Positions 6,572 to 14,105 of a DNA stretch of 15,026 nucleotides are shown piece by piece. The position numbers and the translations under genes were made by a program. The notes beneath the pieces were generated by a model. It ran no database searches. It was given only the letters and a program-made list of their open reading frames with translations, and had not been told where the DNA came from. The stretch covers positions 1-15,026 of the forward strand of contig JAENWZ010000024.1 in assembly GCA_016649795.1 (NCBI GenBank), given 5' to 3'. The stretch's first letter is position 1. Each line of letters opens with the position of its first letter. This stretch comes from Proteiniphilum sp. (GTDB lineage: Bacteria; Bacteroidota; Bacteroidia; Bacteroidales; Dysgonomonadaceae).

Positions 6572-7810
6572 ATGTCAACAATTGCCCCCTTCGCAAAACC
6601 TATATACGTGATGCTTAAGCCGGTAGGCTCTAAATGTAATCTGGATTGCGATTACTGTTATTATCTGGAAAAAGCGAATCTATTCCCCAAAAAAAACAAT
6701 CAGGTGATGAGTGAGGAGCTCCTCGAGAGATTCATCCGACAGTATATTGAATCTCAAACTATGCCTCAGGTAATGTTCACATGGCATGGGGGAGAGCCAC
6801 TGATGCGTCCCATCTCTTTCTATAAAAAAGCGGTGGAGCTGCAAAAGAGATATGCCGGAGGAAGAGAGATAGATAATTCCATACAGACAAACGGCACCCT
6901 GCTTACCGATGAATGGTGTGCTTTCTTCAAAGAGAACAATTTCCTTGTGGGGATATCTGTCGATGGTCCTCAGGATTTTCACGATGAATATCGCCGCGAC
7001 AAGATGGGCAGACCTTCATTTCACCGGGTAATGAAGGGAATCGAGCTGTTGAAAAAACATGAAGTGGAGTTCAACTGCCTGGCAGTGGTAAACGACTACA
7101 ACGTGGATTACCCGCTGGAGTTTTATCGTTTTTTCAAGGAGATCGGATGCAGGTTCGTGCAGTTCACTCCCATTGTGGAGCGTATCCGCAAGCAGGGCTC
7201 ACCGCTGAAACTGGCTTCTGCCCGTGAGGAAGAGAGTGAGGTGGAGCTTGCACCTTTCACTGTACACGCAGGAAAATGGGGCAATTTCCTGTGTGTTGTT
7301 TTTGATGAATGGATCAAAGAAGATGTGGGGGAAATATTTATTCAGCTGTTTGACGCCACCCTCGCGAACTGGATGGGGGTACAGCCCGGCGTCTGTACCA
7401 TGGCAAAAACATGCGGTCATGCCGGCGTGATGGAGTTCAATGGCGATGTCTATTCGTGCGATCATTTTGTTTTTCCTGAATATCGACTGGGGAATATATA
7501 CACCACTCCGCTGACCTCAATGATGTACTCACAGGAACAGCTGAAGTTCGGCAACGATAAATTCGATACGCTGCCACAACAGTGCAGGGAGTGCGACATG
7601 CTCTTCACCTGCTACGGAGAGTGCCCCAAAAACAGGTTTATCAAAGATAAATATGGCAACAGTGGATTAAATTATCTATGTAAAGGGTATTATAAATATT
7701 ATCATCATGTGGCACCCTACATGGATTTCATGAAAAAAGAGCTCCTGGCTGAGCGGCCTCCGGCAAATGTGATGCGCTGGGCAAGAGAACAAAAAGCAAA
7801 AAGGAGATAG
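6572..7810 (+). CDS. Anaerobic sulfatase-maturating-type radical SAM/SPASM enzyme
   Basis: Anaerobic sulfatase maturases oxidise an active-site Cys or Ser of sulfatases to formylglycine, using S-adenosylmethionine and three 4Fe-4S clusters. The 412-residue protein has the radical-SAM CX3CX2C motif at C22, C26 and C29 (CNLDCDYC) and the GGEP motif at 73-76. A full SPASM set follows: C275, C281, C296, C338, C341, C347, C351 and C370. This spacing closely follows, from memory, that of the Clostridium perfringens enzyme. D297, directly after C296, sits where that enzyme has its proposed catalytic base. The start at ATG 6572 is supported by the -7 element just upstream. No sulfatase lies in the window, so its substrate must be elsewhere. 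Other SPASM peptide-modifying enzymes are the alternative, but the cysteine spacing favours a maturase. Confidence 0.9.
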   Translation: MSTIAPFAKPIYVMLKPVGSKCNLDCDYCYYLEKANLFPKKNNQVMSEELLERFIRQYIESQTMPQVMFTWHGGEPLMRPISFYKKAVELQKRYAGGREIDNSIQTNGTLLTDEWCAFFKENNFLVGISVDGPQDFHDEYRRDKMGRPSFHRVMKGIELLKKHEVEFNCLAVVNDYNVDYPLEFYRFFKEIGCRFVQFTPIVERIRKQGSPLKLASAREEESEVELAPFTVHAGKWGNFLCVVFDEWIKEDVGEIFIQLFDATLANWMGVQPGVCTMAKTCGHAGVMEFNGDVYSCDHFVFPEYRLGNIYTTPLTSMMYSQEQLKFGNDKFDTLPQQCRECDMLFTCYGECPKNRFIKDKYGNSGLNYLCKGYYKYYHHVAPYMDFMKKELLAERPPANVMRWAREQKAKRR

Positions 7811-7821
7811 GCGCACGACAA

Positions 7822-7855
7822 AAAAAACCGAACCACTTGCGTGATTCGGTTTTTT
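7822..7855. terminator. Bidirectional terminator between the maturase gene and the exb operon
   Basis: AAAAAACCGAA (7822-7832) pairs perfectly with TTCGGTTTTTT (7845-7855), and CAC/GTG inside the 12-base loop can extend the fold. It carries A-runs and T-runs on both sides, so it can end the plus-strand maturase gene 12 bp upstream and the minus-strand exbD gene 19 bp away. Confidence 0.9.
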
Positions 7856-7874
7856 GTCTGTTACAGCTTATCTG

Positions 7875-8333
7875 TTAGTTATCTCCCTGACGGGCTGAAT
7901 AACTTATCTTTAATGCATAAGCTTGTCTAAGTGCTTGTTTTACATCAGTGATGTACTGCATACGCGTTTCATCGTCTGCCTTGATAGAGACAGTCATCAG
8001 CGGTTGGTCAGCTTCATTCATACTTGCTTTTTCCTGTGCAATATAATCCTGAATCTCTGAAATTTGTGCAAACCGGTCGTTCAACTGCATCTGCGTACCT
8101 GTACCCAGTCTGGCATCCATTGGGGGACCAATATTGATATAAGTCACCAATGATTTCTTCTCGAGCTTCTGCACTTCTGAAGCGGTGGGTAATTTCATTT
8201 TCACCATCAATGTCTCCGAACGCATCGTTGTGGTAACCATAAAGAAAAACAGTATAGCGAACACAATATCGGGCATTGATGACGAGTTTAATGCAGGCAT
8301 CTCTTTCTTGCCAGCCTTGTTAAATTTTCCCAT
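7875..8333 (-). CDS. exbD: ExbD/TolR family biopolymer transport protein (second copy)
   Basis: ExbD is the single-pass periplasmic partner of the ExbB proton channel; the pair converts proton-motive force into movement of TonB. This 152-residue protein has a short basic cytoplasmic tail, one membrane helix (about residues 22-37) beginning with the conserved proton-handling aspartate D22 (SMPDIVFAILFFF), and a periplasmic domain to the end. The length is normal for ExbD. It is the last gene of the operon, beginning two bases after the stop of the preceding exbD, and ends at the bidirectional terminator. Its sequence clearly differs from the upstream copy, so this is an old paralogue pair rather than a recent duplication. 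TolR is the alternative family name, but no tolA, tolB or pal lies nearby. Confidence 0.93.
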   Translation of the reverse strand: MGKFNKAGKKEMPALNSSSMPDIVFAILFFFMVTTTMRSETLMVKMKLPTASEVQKLEKKSLVTYINIGPPMDARLGTGTQMQLNDRFAQISEIQDYIAQEKASMNEADQPLMTVSIKADDETRMQYITDVKQALRQAYALKISYSARQGDN

Positions 8334-8335
8334 AC

Positions 8336-8962
8336 TTATTGTCCTCCGTAATTTTTAGGTTCGGCCTCTGAAATACGTTGCGGATAGAGATCGTTGATTT
8401 GACTCTTTTGGTCTTCCGTCAACTCTTCATAAGAGGTGTTGAAATATTTCCTTGCCCCTTCCTCTCTTAACTCGTTATATGCCCTCACCACTTCATTCTG
8501 TACTGCAATGTACGTTTTGTAACTGGTGGTTGCATCATTCTGTATAGATACGACGTGTTGGGAGGTGACCGGTACAATACCTATCGGAGCTCCGAAATCT
8601 TCCTCCGTTAATAGGGGAAGCTCAGCACTGTTAGACATGTTCAGGACAAACTCCTTCACTTTATCTTTCAAAGGAACCTTGCCTCCACTTCCGCGTAACT
8701 CCTCTGCCGTTGCGTACCACTCACTCCCCTGCTGGCTCTGGGCCATAGTCTCGTTTTGGGCATTCACCAGCACTATCAGCAGGTTTCTGCGCTGTACATC
8801 CACAGAGGTTTCTTCCTCAGACTGTGGTGGTGGCGGCAGACGACGTGCCAATCCGGAATCGACGTCCATATTCGATACAAGCAAGAAGAAAGTCAGCAAC
8901 AGGAAAGAAATGTCAGCCATTGAATTAGCATTGAGTGCCGGAACTTTTCTTTTATTAGCCAT
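8336..8962 (-). CDS. exbD: ExbD/TolR family biopolymer transport protein (first copy, long form)
   Basis: This is the first of two tandem ExbD-type motor subunits. At 208 residues it is well above the usual 130-160. The N-terminus (KRKVPALNANSMADISFLLLTFFLL) has the membrane helix at about 17-33 with the conserved aspartate D17. After the helix comes a short proline run (PPPP) and a longer periplasmic region rich in charged residues, ending in a stretch containing YEELTEDQKSQINDLYPQR that has no counterpart in the downstream copy. Two different ExbD proteins with one ExbB are common in Bacteroidales and suggest a hetero-oligomeric motor; that is known context plus inference. The gene sits 40 bp after the membrane-protein gene at 9003-9482 and 2 bp before the next exbD, so it is part of the same transcript. 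Confidence 0.92.
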   Translation of the reverse strand: MANKRKVPALNANSMADISFLLLTFFLLVSNMDVDSGLARRLPPPPQSEEETSVDVQRRNLLIVLVNAQNETMAQSQQGSEWYATAEELRGSGGKVPLKDKVKEFVLNMSNSAELPLLTEEDFGAPIGIVPVTSQHVVSIQNDATTSYKTYIAVQNEVVRAYNELREEGARKYFNTSYEELTEDQKSQINDLYPQRISEAEPKNYGGQ

Positions 8963-9002
8963 AAAATAAACCTTTCTTTAATTTGATCATTGATTGAGTC
9001 GG

Positions 9003-9482
9003 TTAACCTTTTCTTTTGAAAAGGGGCAACACAATAATTGCAAGAAATGTAAGTACGAGCATGACATATGAGCTGAAGAGCCACATATCTGTTATCTTCA
9101 ATGTTTTCGGCTGGTTATCGGCACCATCATATCCGGGGATGTTCAACAGTGTACCATCACCTGCAAGAAAGGTAACCACCAATAACGCAACCAGTGCCAG
9201 TATAACGAGTAAACCACTCATCGCCTTTTTCGGCGCATTTTTCAATTGCTTTAAAAATGATACCAATGCGAAAATGACCAACACAGCTATAGTGATCACC
9301 AACAGAGTATAAGCCCAGTACAAAACAATATCTGTGAATTTAGGCTGACTCATGTCGGCAACAATCTTCTCCTGTGCCGGTACCTGACCTCCAAGATAGA
9401 ACAACGCCATCACTGCCAGAGATATAATCACACCAATGATGAGAGTCATTTTTGAGGTTCTGTGTATTTTTGTTACAGCCAT
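9003..9482 (-). CDS. Unnamed four-helix membrane protein inside the exb operon
   Basis: I do not recognise a named family for this 159-residue protein. Four hydrophobic helices are visible at about residues 12-30, 51-76, 88-107 and 133-154. A short basic N-terminus (MAVTKIHRTSK) precedes them and a basic C-terminus (LFKRKG) follows the last. The first loop holds QVPAQEKIVADMSQPKFTD. The third loop, GDGTLLNIPGYDGADNQPKTLKITD, is polar and acidic and probably periplasmic, since both ends look cytoplasmic. It starts five bases after the exbB stop and is followed 40 bp later by exbD, so it must be made with the motor. By position it may be an accessory or assembly subunit of the ExbB-ExbD complex. 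No charged residue lies inside a helix in a way that would suggest a second proton channel. Function is unproven. Confidence 0.8.
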   Translation of the reverse strand: MAVTKIHRTSKMTLIIGVIISLAVMALFYLGGQVPAQEKIVADMSQPKFTDIVLYWAYTLLVITIAVLVIFALVSFLKQLKNAPKKAMSGLLVILALVALLVVTFLAGDGTLLNIPGYDGADNQPKTLKITDMWLFSSYVMLVLTFLAIIVLPLFKRKG

Positions 9483-9487
9483 AATTA

Positions 9488-10291
9488 TTACAAGTTTTTG
9501 TATTTAACGTTATATTTAATTACCTGATCCAGAAAAGTAATGGATGCATCTTCCATCTTATTGAGGATACCTTCCATTTTGGTGAGGATATAGTTATAAA
9601 TCACCTGAAGGATCAGGGCAACGATCAAACCACCAACGGTTGTGATCAAAGCCACTTTCATACCGCCGGCAACAATCGTCGGGCTCATATCACCTGCTCT
9701 TTGGATATCATCGAAAGCCTGCACCATACCAATTACCGTACCCAAGAATCCGAGTGAAGGAGCCAGTGCGATAAAGAGGGTGATCCATGAAAGATTTCTC
9801 TCAAGCAAACCGGATTGTACACCGCCATAAGATACAATAGAACGTTCTACAACATCTGCACCCTGATCTAGACGAAGAAGACCCTGATAGACAATGGAAG
9901 CAACGGGGCCTCTTGTATTACGAGCTACATCTTTAGCAGCTTCTACATCGCCTCTGTCGAGTACATCACCTATTTTTACCAGGAAAGGTTTCGGATCTAC
10001 ATCAGCTAAACTCAGGTAGATAATTCTTTCGAGACTGAAAGCCAGACCAAGGATCAGAGCGATGGCAATTAAGCTCATGAAGCTTGCTCCACCCTCAATA
10101 AATTTAGTCTTAAGTGCCTGGTGAAATCCTCCGTTTGTTGTTTCTTGAACAGCTGCGCTTTCTGTTTCAACAGGGGCGGAGGCAACTTGTTCTGTTTGTT
10201 CAGCGGGAGTGGTCTCTTGAGCTAAAAGAACCGATGACAATCCTACAGACATCATTCCGAAGATTGCTAAAATTGCAAATAACTTTTTCAT
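9488..10291 (-). CDS. exbB: ExbB/TolQ/MotA family proton channel protein with signal-peptide-like N-terminus
   Basis: ExbB forms the pentameric inner-membrane channel that, with ExbD, powers TonB. The 267-residue protein begins with a signal-peptide-like stretch (about residues 1-24, ending near LLAQ), then an Ala/Glu/Thr-rich linker (25-55). Three membrane helices follow at about 69-90, 168-193 and 210-237. The family signature is clear: LGFLGTVIGM (180-189) in the second helix and ALITTVGGLIVAL (214-226) in the third, the segments lining the channel. The large loop between helices one and two is cytoplasmic. The extra N-terminal region is absent from E. coli ExbB but known in many Bacteroidota and some proteobacterial homologues. 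It opens the exbB, membrane protein, exbD, exbD operon. The tRNA-Ser gene lies about 110 bp upstream on the same strand, and I could not find a convincing -7 element between them. Confidence 0.94.
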   Translation of the reverse strand: MKKLFAILAIFGMMSVGLSSVLLAQETTPAEQTEQVASAPVETESAAVQETTNGGFHQALKTKFIEGGASFMSLIAIALILGLAFSLERIIYLSLADVDPKPFLVKIGDVLDRGDVEAAKDVARNTRGPVASIVYQGLLRLDQGADVVERSIVSYGGVQSGLLERNLSWITLFIALAPSLGFLGTVIGMVQAFDDIQRAGDMSPTIVAGGMKVALITTVGGLIVALILQVIYNYILTKMEGILNKMEDASITFLDQVIKYNVKYKNL

Positions 10292-10401
10292 TGTGTGTTC
10301 AATTTTGTTGATTAATGATCTTTAATTGTTTGTTGTATTAATAATTGATTTTGAGTCTACTATCTTAAACGGTGAATTTGACTTTTTTCTTTACATAAAA
10401 G

Positions 10402-10489
10402 CGGAGAGAGCGGGATTCGAACCCGCGATACACTTTTGGCGTATACACGCTTTCCAGGCGTGCCTCATCAACCACTCGAGCACCTCTCC
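10402..10489 (-). tRNA. tRNA-Ser(GGA)
   Basis: The minus strand reads as an 88-base class II tRNA. The acceptor stem is GGAGAGG with TCTCTCC (one G-U pair), the D region GCTCGAGTGGTTGATGAGGC follows, and the anticodon stem-loop is ACGC-CTGGAAA-GCGT with anticodon GGA, reading TCC and TCT serine codons. A long variable arm and the T arm GCGGG-TTCGAAT-CCCGC complete it. The discriminator base is G, as expected for serine, and the 3' CCA is not encoded. Confidence 0.97.
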
Positions 10490-10655
10490 AAACGGACTCT
10501 TCCCAAAAACGGGTGCAAATTACAAAAAATATTCTTATTTGCGTTCCATTCGGGAGGCAAAATTACTGAATTTATCGATTATATACTACATCAATGACAA
10601 TTTATTTTAATTATATGAAATTTACTCCCACATTCCTCTGACAAGAACAACAACC

Positions 10656-11432
10656 TCAGATTACTATATTGAATAATTCAATTGCATTACTGCTTGTCCG
10701 CTGTGCAACAAATTCTTCACTCTCCTGCCATATCTCTGCCATTTTCTTTAGAATAAAAGAGAGATAGGCCGATTCGTTCCTTTTACCTCTATAGGGTACA
10801 GGAGCAAGCCAGGGCGAATCTGTTTCAAGGATGACCCTCTCTCTCGGACAATGGATCAGTGTTTCAGTGAGACCGGAGTTCTTGAAGGTCACCACACCGT
10901 TGATACCCACCCGAAAGTTTTTCAATTGTAATATTGTATCCAGCTCCTCTTTCGAGCCTCCAAAACTATGGAAAACCCCTCTCAATGCCTCCTCTCCTAC
11001 TCTTTTAATACTTTTCACCACCTCCTCCGTCGCATTCCTGAAATGGATCACCACAGGCAGATCTTTCTCGATACTCCATTTCAGTTGTTCCTCAAAGGCA
11101 TCTATCTGTTCTTCACGTAACGATTGTTTCCAATAGAGATCTATCCCAATCTCGCCTACTGCAACGTAAGTGTTCATGTTGATTTCCTGATGGATCAAGT
11201 AGAGTTGTTTTTTCCACTCTTTGGTCACACTGGTAGGATGAAGTCCCATCATGGGCAGGAAGAAATCGGGAAAATGAGCCATTGCCGCCTTTAATTCAGC
11301 AATGGTTGTCTCATCGATATTGGGCAGCAATACCTTTTCCACACCGGCCTCCCTGGCACGCGACACTACATCTTCTAAATCGCCGTGAAAATCTTTCGCA
11401 AACAGATGAGCATGCGTATCTATGATATTCAT
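10656..11432 (-). CDS. tatD: TatD family metal-dependent deoxyribonuclease
   Basis: TatD proteins are TIM-barrel hydrolases with nuclease activity, linked in E. coli to repair-type 3'-5' exonuclease action despite the name. The 258-residue protein has all expected metal ligands: H7 and H9 in DTHAHL, E94 in AVGEIGIDLYW, H130 in VVIHFRN, H155 in GVFHSFGGS and D205 in LETDSPWLAP. Length and motif order are standard. The ATG at 11432 overlaps the stop of the upstream gene as ATGA, which implies translational coupling with the unnamed 231-residue protein. It is the last gene of an operon running from the prenyl synthase through the 231-residue gene to tatD. No obvious terminator follows; the tRNA-Ser gene begins about 165 bp downstream on the same strand. 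Confidence 0.95.
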   Translation of the reverse strand: MNIIDTHAHLFAKDFHGDLEDVVSRAREAGVEKVLLPNIDETTIAELKAAMAHFPDFFLPMMGLHPTSVTKEWKKQLYLIHQEINMNTYVAVGEIGIDLYWKQSLREEQIDAFEEQLKWSIEKDLPVVIHFRNATEEVVKSIKRVGEEALRGVFHSFGGSKEELDTILQLKNFRVGINGVVTFKNSGLTETLIHCPRERVILETDSPWLAPVPYRGKRNESAYLSFILKKMAEIWQESEEFVAQRTSSNAIELFNIVI

Positions 11433-12124
11433 TCTACACTCTCTCCCTTTCTGTAATAGTAGACAACGCCATACTGCCGGTTCTTATTCAGACGTTGTTC
11501 AACAGGCAGATTTATGTTATATTTTTCCACCTCTTCCCAGATATCAAAAATCACTTTATCCACAATCTCCCGGTAATCGGCTACCTCATTTAATACACGT
11601 GTCGTTGCTTTCTGATGTAACTTTTGTGTCTGATACCCATCTTTGAAAAGTGAGAACATCACTTTTACCTTGGCAATGGATGGATTATAAATGGGCACTC
11701 CTCCTTGCGAAGTACGTACATTCTCTCCCTCAATGATCTTTTCACCCCATTCCAGCAACTGCTCACTGGAGGTTAAATCGGGCAGGATCATATTGGCTCC
11801 TTCCAGGCCGTAAAGTGTCAGATGTGCTTCTTTTATTTCGGCACGCATCACTGATAGATACAATACCTGCACAAAATGAGAGAGATACATCCGTGCGTTT
11901 TTCACTTTTCCGAGAAAATATTTATTCGCCTTCACCTGTGTATCATACATTTGCTGATAACGGAGACAAAGGCGTTCGAAATGATCCAACACATTTTTCG
12001 CTTCTGTTAAGAGATTGAGAGAAATGGATAACTCCTGGAAATCCGTTTCCTCTGCTTTTTCCACAGCTATTTTCAATGCTTTAATGCGGGCATTATCTGT
12101 ATTTGGTAATCTGCGATAGGGCAT
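11429..12124 (-). CDS. Conserved-looking hypothetical protein, coupled to tatD
   Basis: I do not recognise a named family. The 231-residue protein is soluble, with no signal peptide or membrane helix, and appears mainly helical. Residues 1-60 hold Ala/Glu/Lys-rich helix-forming stretches (ARIKALKIAVEKAEETDF), and the middle has a tyrosine-rich segment (FLGKVKNARMYLSHFVQVLYLSV). A Gly/Pro-containing stretch (TSQGGVPIYNPSIAKVKVM) follows, then another long helix and a C-terminal piece rich in Asn, Arg and Tyr (LNKNRQYGVVYYYRKG). Codon use resembles its neighbours, so it looks resident rather than imported. It starts 19 bp after the prenyl-synthase stop and overlaps tatD by four bases. That arrangement indicates a stable operon, but not a shared pathway. 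No catalytic motif is evident, so a structural or RNA/DNA-binding role cannot be excluded or supported. Confidence 0.8.
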   Translation of the reverse strand: MPYRRLPNTDNARIKALKIAVEKAEETDFQELSISLNLLTEAKNVLDHFERLCLRYQQMYDTQVKANKYFLGKVKNARMYLSHFVQVLYLSVMRAEIKEAHLTLYGLEGANMILPDLTSSEQLLEWGEKIIEGENVRTSQGGVPIYNPSIAKVKVMFSLFKDGYQTQKLHQKATTRVLNEVADYREIVDKVIFDIWEEVEKYNINLPVEQRLNKNRQYGVVYYYRKGESVE

Positions 12125-12143
12125 GGGCTTCTTTAAACGAAAG

Positions 12144-13121
12144 TTACTTTTCTCTGTACATTAGATTCTCAGACAGCTCAATCAGATCTTTTTTACGGTC
12201 ATCCGATACATTGATTGATGAAAGACAATCCAATGATGCAAGGTAATACTTTTCTATGAGATTCTCAGAAATAGATTTCAAATTTAAATCATCGTAAACA
12301 TTTTTAACAAACTTAATTTTCGCTTCCGGGTCAAATTGGGTGACTGACAGCCATATATCTATTTCTTTTCTTTGGGTTGCATTTGCGTTTTTTAAAGCTT
12401 TAATCAACAGGTAAGTCTTTTTATTGGACAATATATCGCCTCCGATTTTTTTCCCGAAGGTTTTCGGATCACCATAAACGTCCAGCAAATCATCTTTTAA
12501 CTGAAAAGCCAGTCCGATATTGATGCCATACCGGTATAGAGCATCTGCATCCTGTGGCGAAGCGTTTGCCAAAAGAGCCCCTATTTTCAACGCACAACCA
12601 ATGAGAACAGCAGTTTTCAGCCGGATCATTTCGATATATTCTGTTTCAGAGACATCCATGCGTTGCTCGAAATCCATGTCATATTGTTGCCCTTTGCATA
12701 TCTCCATTGCCGTTGTGGAAAAAATGTGCAAAATATCAGGGAGGAGTTCCGTGGGTACCTTAGCGATGTACCTGTAGGCCTCAATCACCATGGCGTCACC
12801 GGAAAGAATCGCGCTATTGGCGTTCCATTTATGGTGAACAGTAGGGTTTCCGCGTCTCATATCTGCCTTGTCCATCAGATCATCATGCAAAAGAGAGAAA
12901 TTGTGGAATATCTCTATAGCCAACGCAGGGTTGACAGCCATCTCCGGCTCTTTCCCGAAAAGATCTACAGCCATAAAGGTTAACAGGGGCCTGAGTCTTT
13001 TACCTCCAAGTGACAGAATATACCTGGCAGGATCGAACAATGTCAGGGGTTGCTCTTCCAGCAGCACATGCTCTAAGGCTTCTCCTATTCTTTTTTCAAA
13101 AAGCGTTACTTTACTGGTCAT
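12144..13121 (-). CDS. Trans-isoprenyl diphosphate synthase (short-chain type likely)
   Basis: Polyprenyl synthases condense isopentenyl diphosphate with allylic diphosphates to make FPP, GGPP or longer chains for quinones and undecaprenyl carriers. The 325-residue protein shows GGKRLRP (39-45), the first aspartate-rich motif DDLMD (80-84) followed by MRRG (88-91), a GDA pocket (108-110), and the second motif DDLLD (210-214) followed by KIGGDI (225-230). The first motif lacks the two-residue insert of E. coli-type FPP synthase. F75, five residues before the first aspartate, is bulky where long-chain enzymes usually have Ala. This predicts a short product such as FPP or GGPP; the product is inferred, so I give no gene symbol. 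The ATG at 13121 fits. It heads the operon with the 231-residue gene and tatD. Confidence 0.93.
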   Translation of the reverse strand: MTSKVTLFEKRIGEALEHVLLEEQPLTLFDPARYILSLGGKRLRPLLTFMAVDLFGKEPEMAVNPALAIEIFHNFSLLHDDLMDKADMRRGNPTVHHKWNANSAILSGDAMVIEAYRYIAKVPTELLPDILHIFSTTAMEICKGQQYDMDFEQRMDVSETEYIEMIRLKTAVLIGCALKIGALLANASPQDADALYRYGINIGLAFQLKDDLLDVYGDPKTFGKKIGGDILSNKKTYLLIKALKNANATQRKEIDIWLSVTQFDPEAKIKFVKNVYDDLNLKSISENLIEKYYLASLDCLSSINVSDDRKKDLIELSENLMYREK

Positions 13122-13174
13122 GGGTAACGGTATTGATATTGGGTAATGATACAGAAACAGGTCTGTATTGAGTG

Positions 13175-13209
13175 AAAAAGCTGCTTTTGGGTTACAAAAG
13201 CAGCTTTTT
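13175..13209 (-). terminator. Strong intrinsic terminator of tonB
   Basis: A perfect 14-bp inverted repeat, AAAAAGCTGCTTTT (13175-13188) and AAAAGCAGCTTTTT (13196-13209), encloses a seven-base loop just after the tonB stop at 13228. Its GC core with A/T flanks is typical of a rho-independent terminator and could work on both strands. It separates tonB from the prenyl-synthase operon. Confidence 0.92.
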
Positions 13210-13227
13210 ATGCATTTCTTTAAAAAA

Positions 13228-13926
13228 TCAGTTTTGCAAGCGGAATACTACCGGCAATGTAAAGCGAACACGTACTGCCTGTCCACGTTGCTTACCCGGT
13301 GTCCAGCGAGGCATCTGCTTAATAACGCGCATAGCTTCCCGGTCGAGCGAGGGGTCTACTCCACGTACAACCTGTACATCCGTGATGCTTCCGTCTTTCT
13401 CTACCACGAAGTTACAAATAACCCTACCCTGGATACCGTTTTCCTGTGCAATCACGGGATACTTGATATTGTCACCCAGGAATTTCATCATGGCTGTGTT
13501 TCCTCCGGGAAATTCGGGTTGGTTTTCCACAACGACGAAGATTTCGTCAGTCACCTCTTCCTGTTTGGGCTTTGGTGGTGGGGGCGGGACATAAGCTTGC
13601 AACTGTCGTTGAGACTGATCATCCTCGACCTGTATATCCAGTGTTGTCTCCACTTCTTCTTCTACCACTTCAATGATCTCGGGTGTTTCCGGCTCCGGTG
13701 GTGGAGGGGGAGGAGGAGGAATTGGGTCCCGACGAGTAATCTCAATTTCTTCTTCGGCCAAAACATCCTGAACCAGAATATTCGCGTCCAGTTTTGATGT
13801 TTGGGTCGACCATTCAAAAGCGAAGAAAAGAAGCGATATTCCAAGCACAAACCCCATCAGGATATATGTGCCTTTATGCACTTCCAAATTCGCTTTTGGC
13901 GATTTTTTCACTTCATCTTTGTCCAT
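13228..13926 (-). CDS. tonB: TonB family energy transducer
   Basis: TonB spans the periplasm and passes energy from ExbB/ExbD to outer-membrane TonB-dependent receptors, in this phylum including SusC-type glycan transporters. The 232-residue protein has a short cytoplasmic tail rich in Lys and Asp (1-19) and one membrane anchor (about 20-38). A periplasmic spacer follows with eight prolines in a row (70-77), an acidic stretch (EEEVE), a second proline run (PPPPPKPK, 114-121), and the C-terminal TonB domain (about 140-232) with YPVIAQENGIQGRV and RWTPGKQRGQAVRVRFTLPVVF. These are standard features of Bacteroidota TonB. It is transcribed alone: a -7 element lies at 13976-13983 and a terminator at 13175-13209. 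The ExbB/ExbD operon is 3 kb away on the same strand, so coordination of the two would need a shared regulator, which I cannot see. The octaproline should need EF-P for translation. Confidence 0.95.
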   Translation of the reverse strand: MDKDEVKKSPKANLEVHKGTYILMGFVLGISLLFFAFEWSTQTSKLDANILVQDVLAEEEIEITRRDPIPPPPPPPPEPETPEIIEVVEEEVETTLDIQVEDDQSQRQLQAYVPPPPPKPKQEEVTDEIFVVVENQPEFPGGNTAMMKFLGDNIKYPVIAQENGIQGRVICNFVVEKDGSITDVQVVRGVDPSLDREAMRVIKQMPRWTPGKQRGQAVRVRFTLPVVFRLQN

Positions 13927-13975
13927 CTTGAATAATTTTTATCAACTGCTTGTTTGTTCAATTCTGCTTATAATA

Positions 13976-13983
13976 CAAAAATA
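13976..13983 (-). promoter_or_regulatory. Candidate -7 element of tonB
   Basis: The minus strand reads TATTTTTG, fitting TAnnTTTG, with a leader of about 44 bases before the tonB ATG. A TTGA about 22 bp upstream may be the -33 element. An AATTTTC/GAAAATT hairpin with a four-base loop (14007-14024) lies just beyond and may mark the end of hpt or a binding site; the evidence for either is weak. Confidence 0.5.
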
Positions 13984-14105
13984 GGTATTTTTTTTGTATC
14001 GCATTCAATTTTCTGAAGAAAATTCTCGAAATTAGATTATTTAATACTCCCATCTATTCAATATGAATAATTTAACATCATCTTACATGAAAGAGAGGTG
14101 GAGTC

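Noticed and set aside
8526..8969. A 147-codon plus-strand open frame opposite exbD
   Set aside because: It is antisense to a gene with a clear ExbD membrane helix and conserved aspartate, and its own translation is low-complexity without known motifs.
10326..10610. A 94-codon plus-strand open frame containing RAGFEPAI
   Set aside because: It reads across the tRNA-Ser gene on the opposite strand. The GFEPAI string is the well-known spurious translation of a tRNA T arm.
13168..13797. A 209-codon plus-strand open frame opposite tonB
   Set aside because: It is the shadow of the proline-rich tonB frame and begins inside the tonB terminator; it has no plausible domain.
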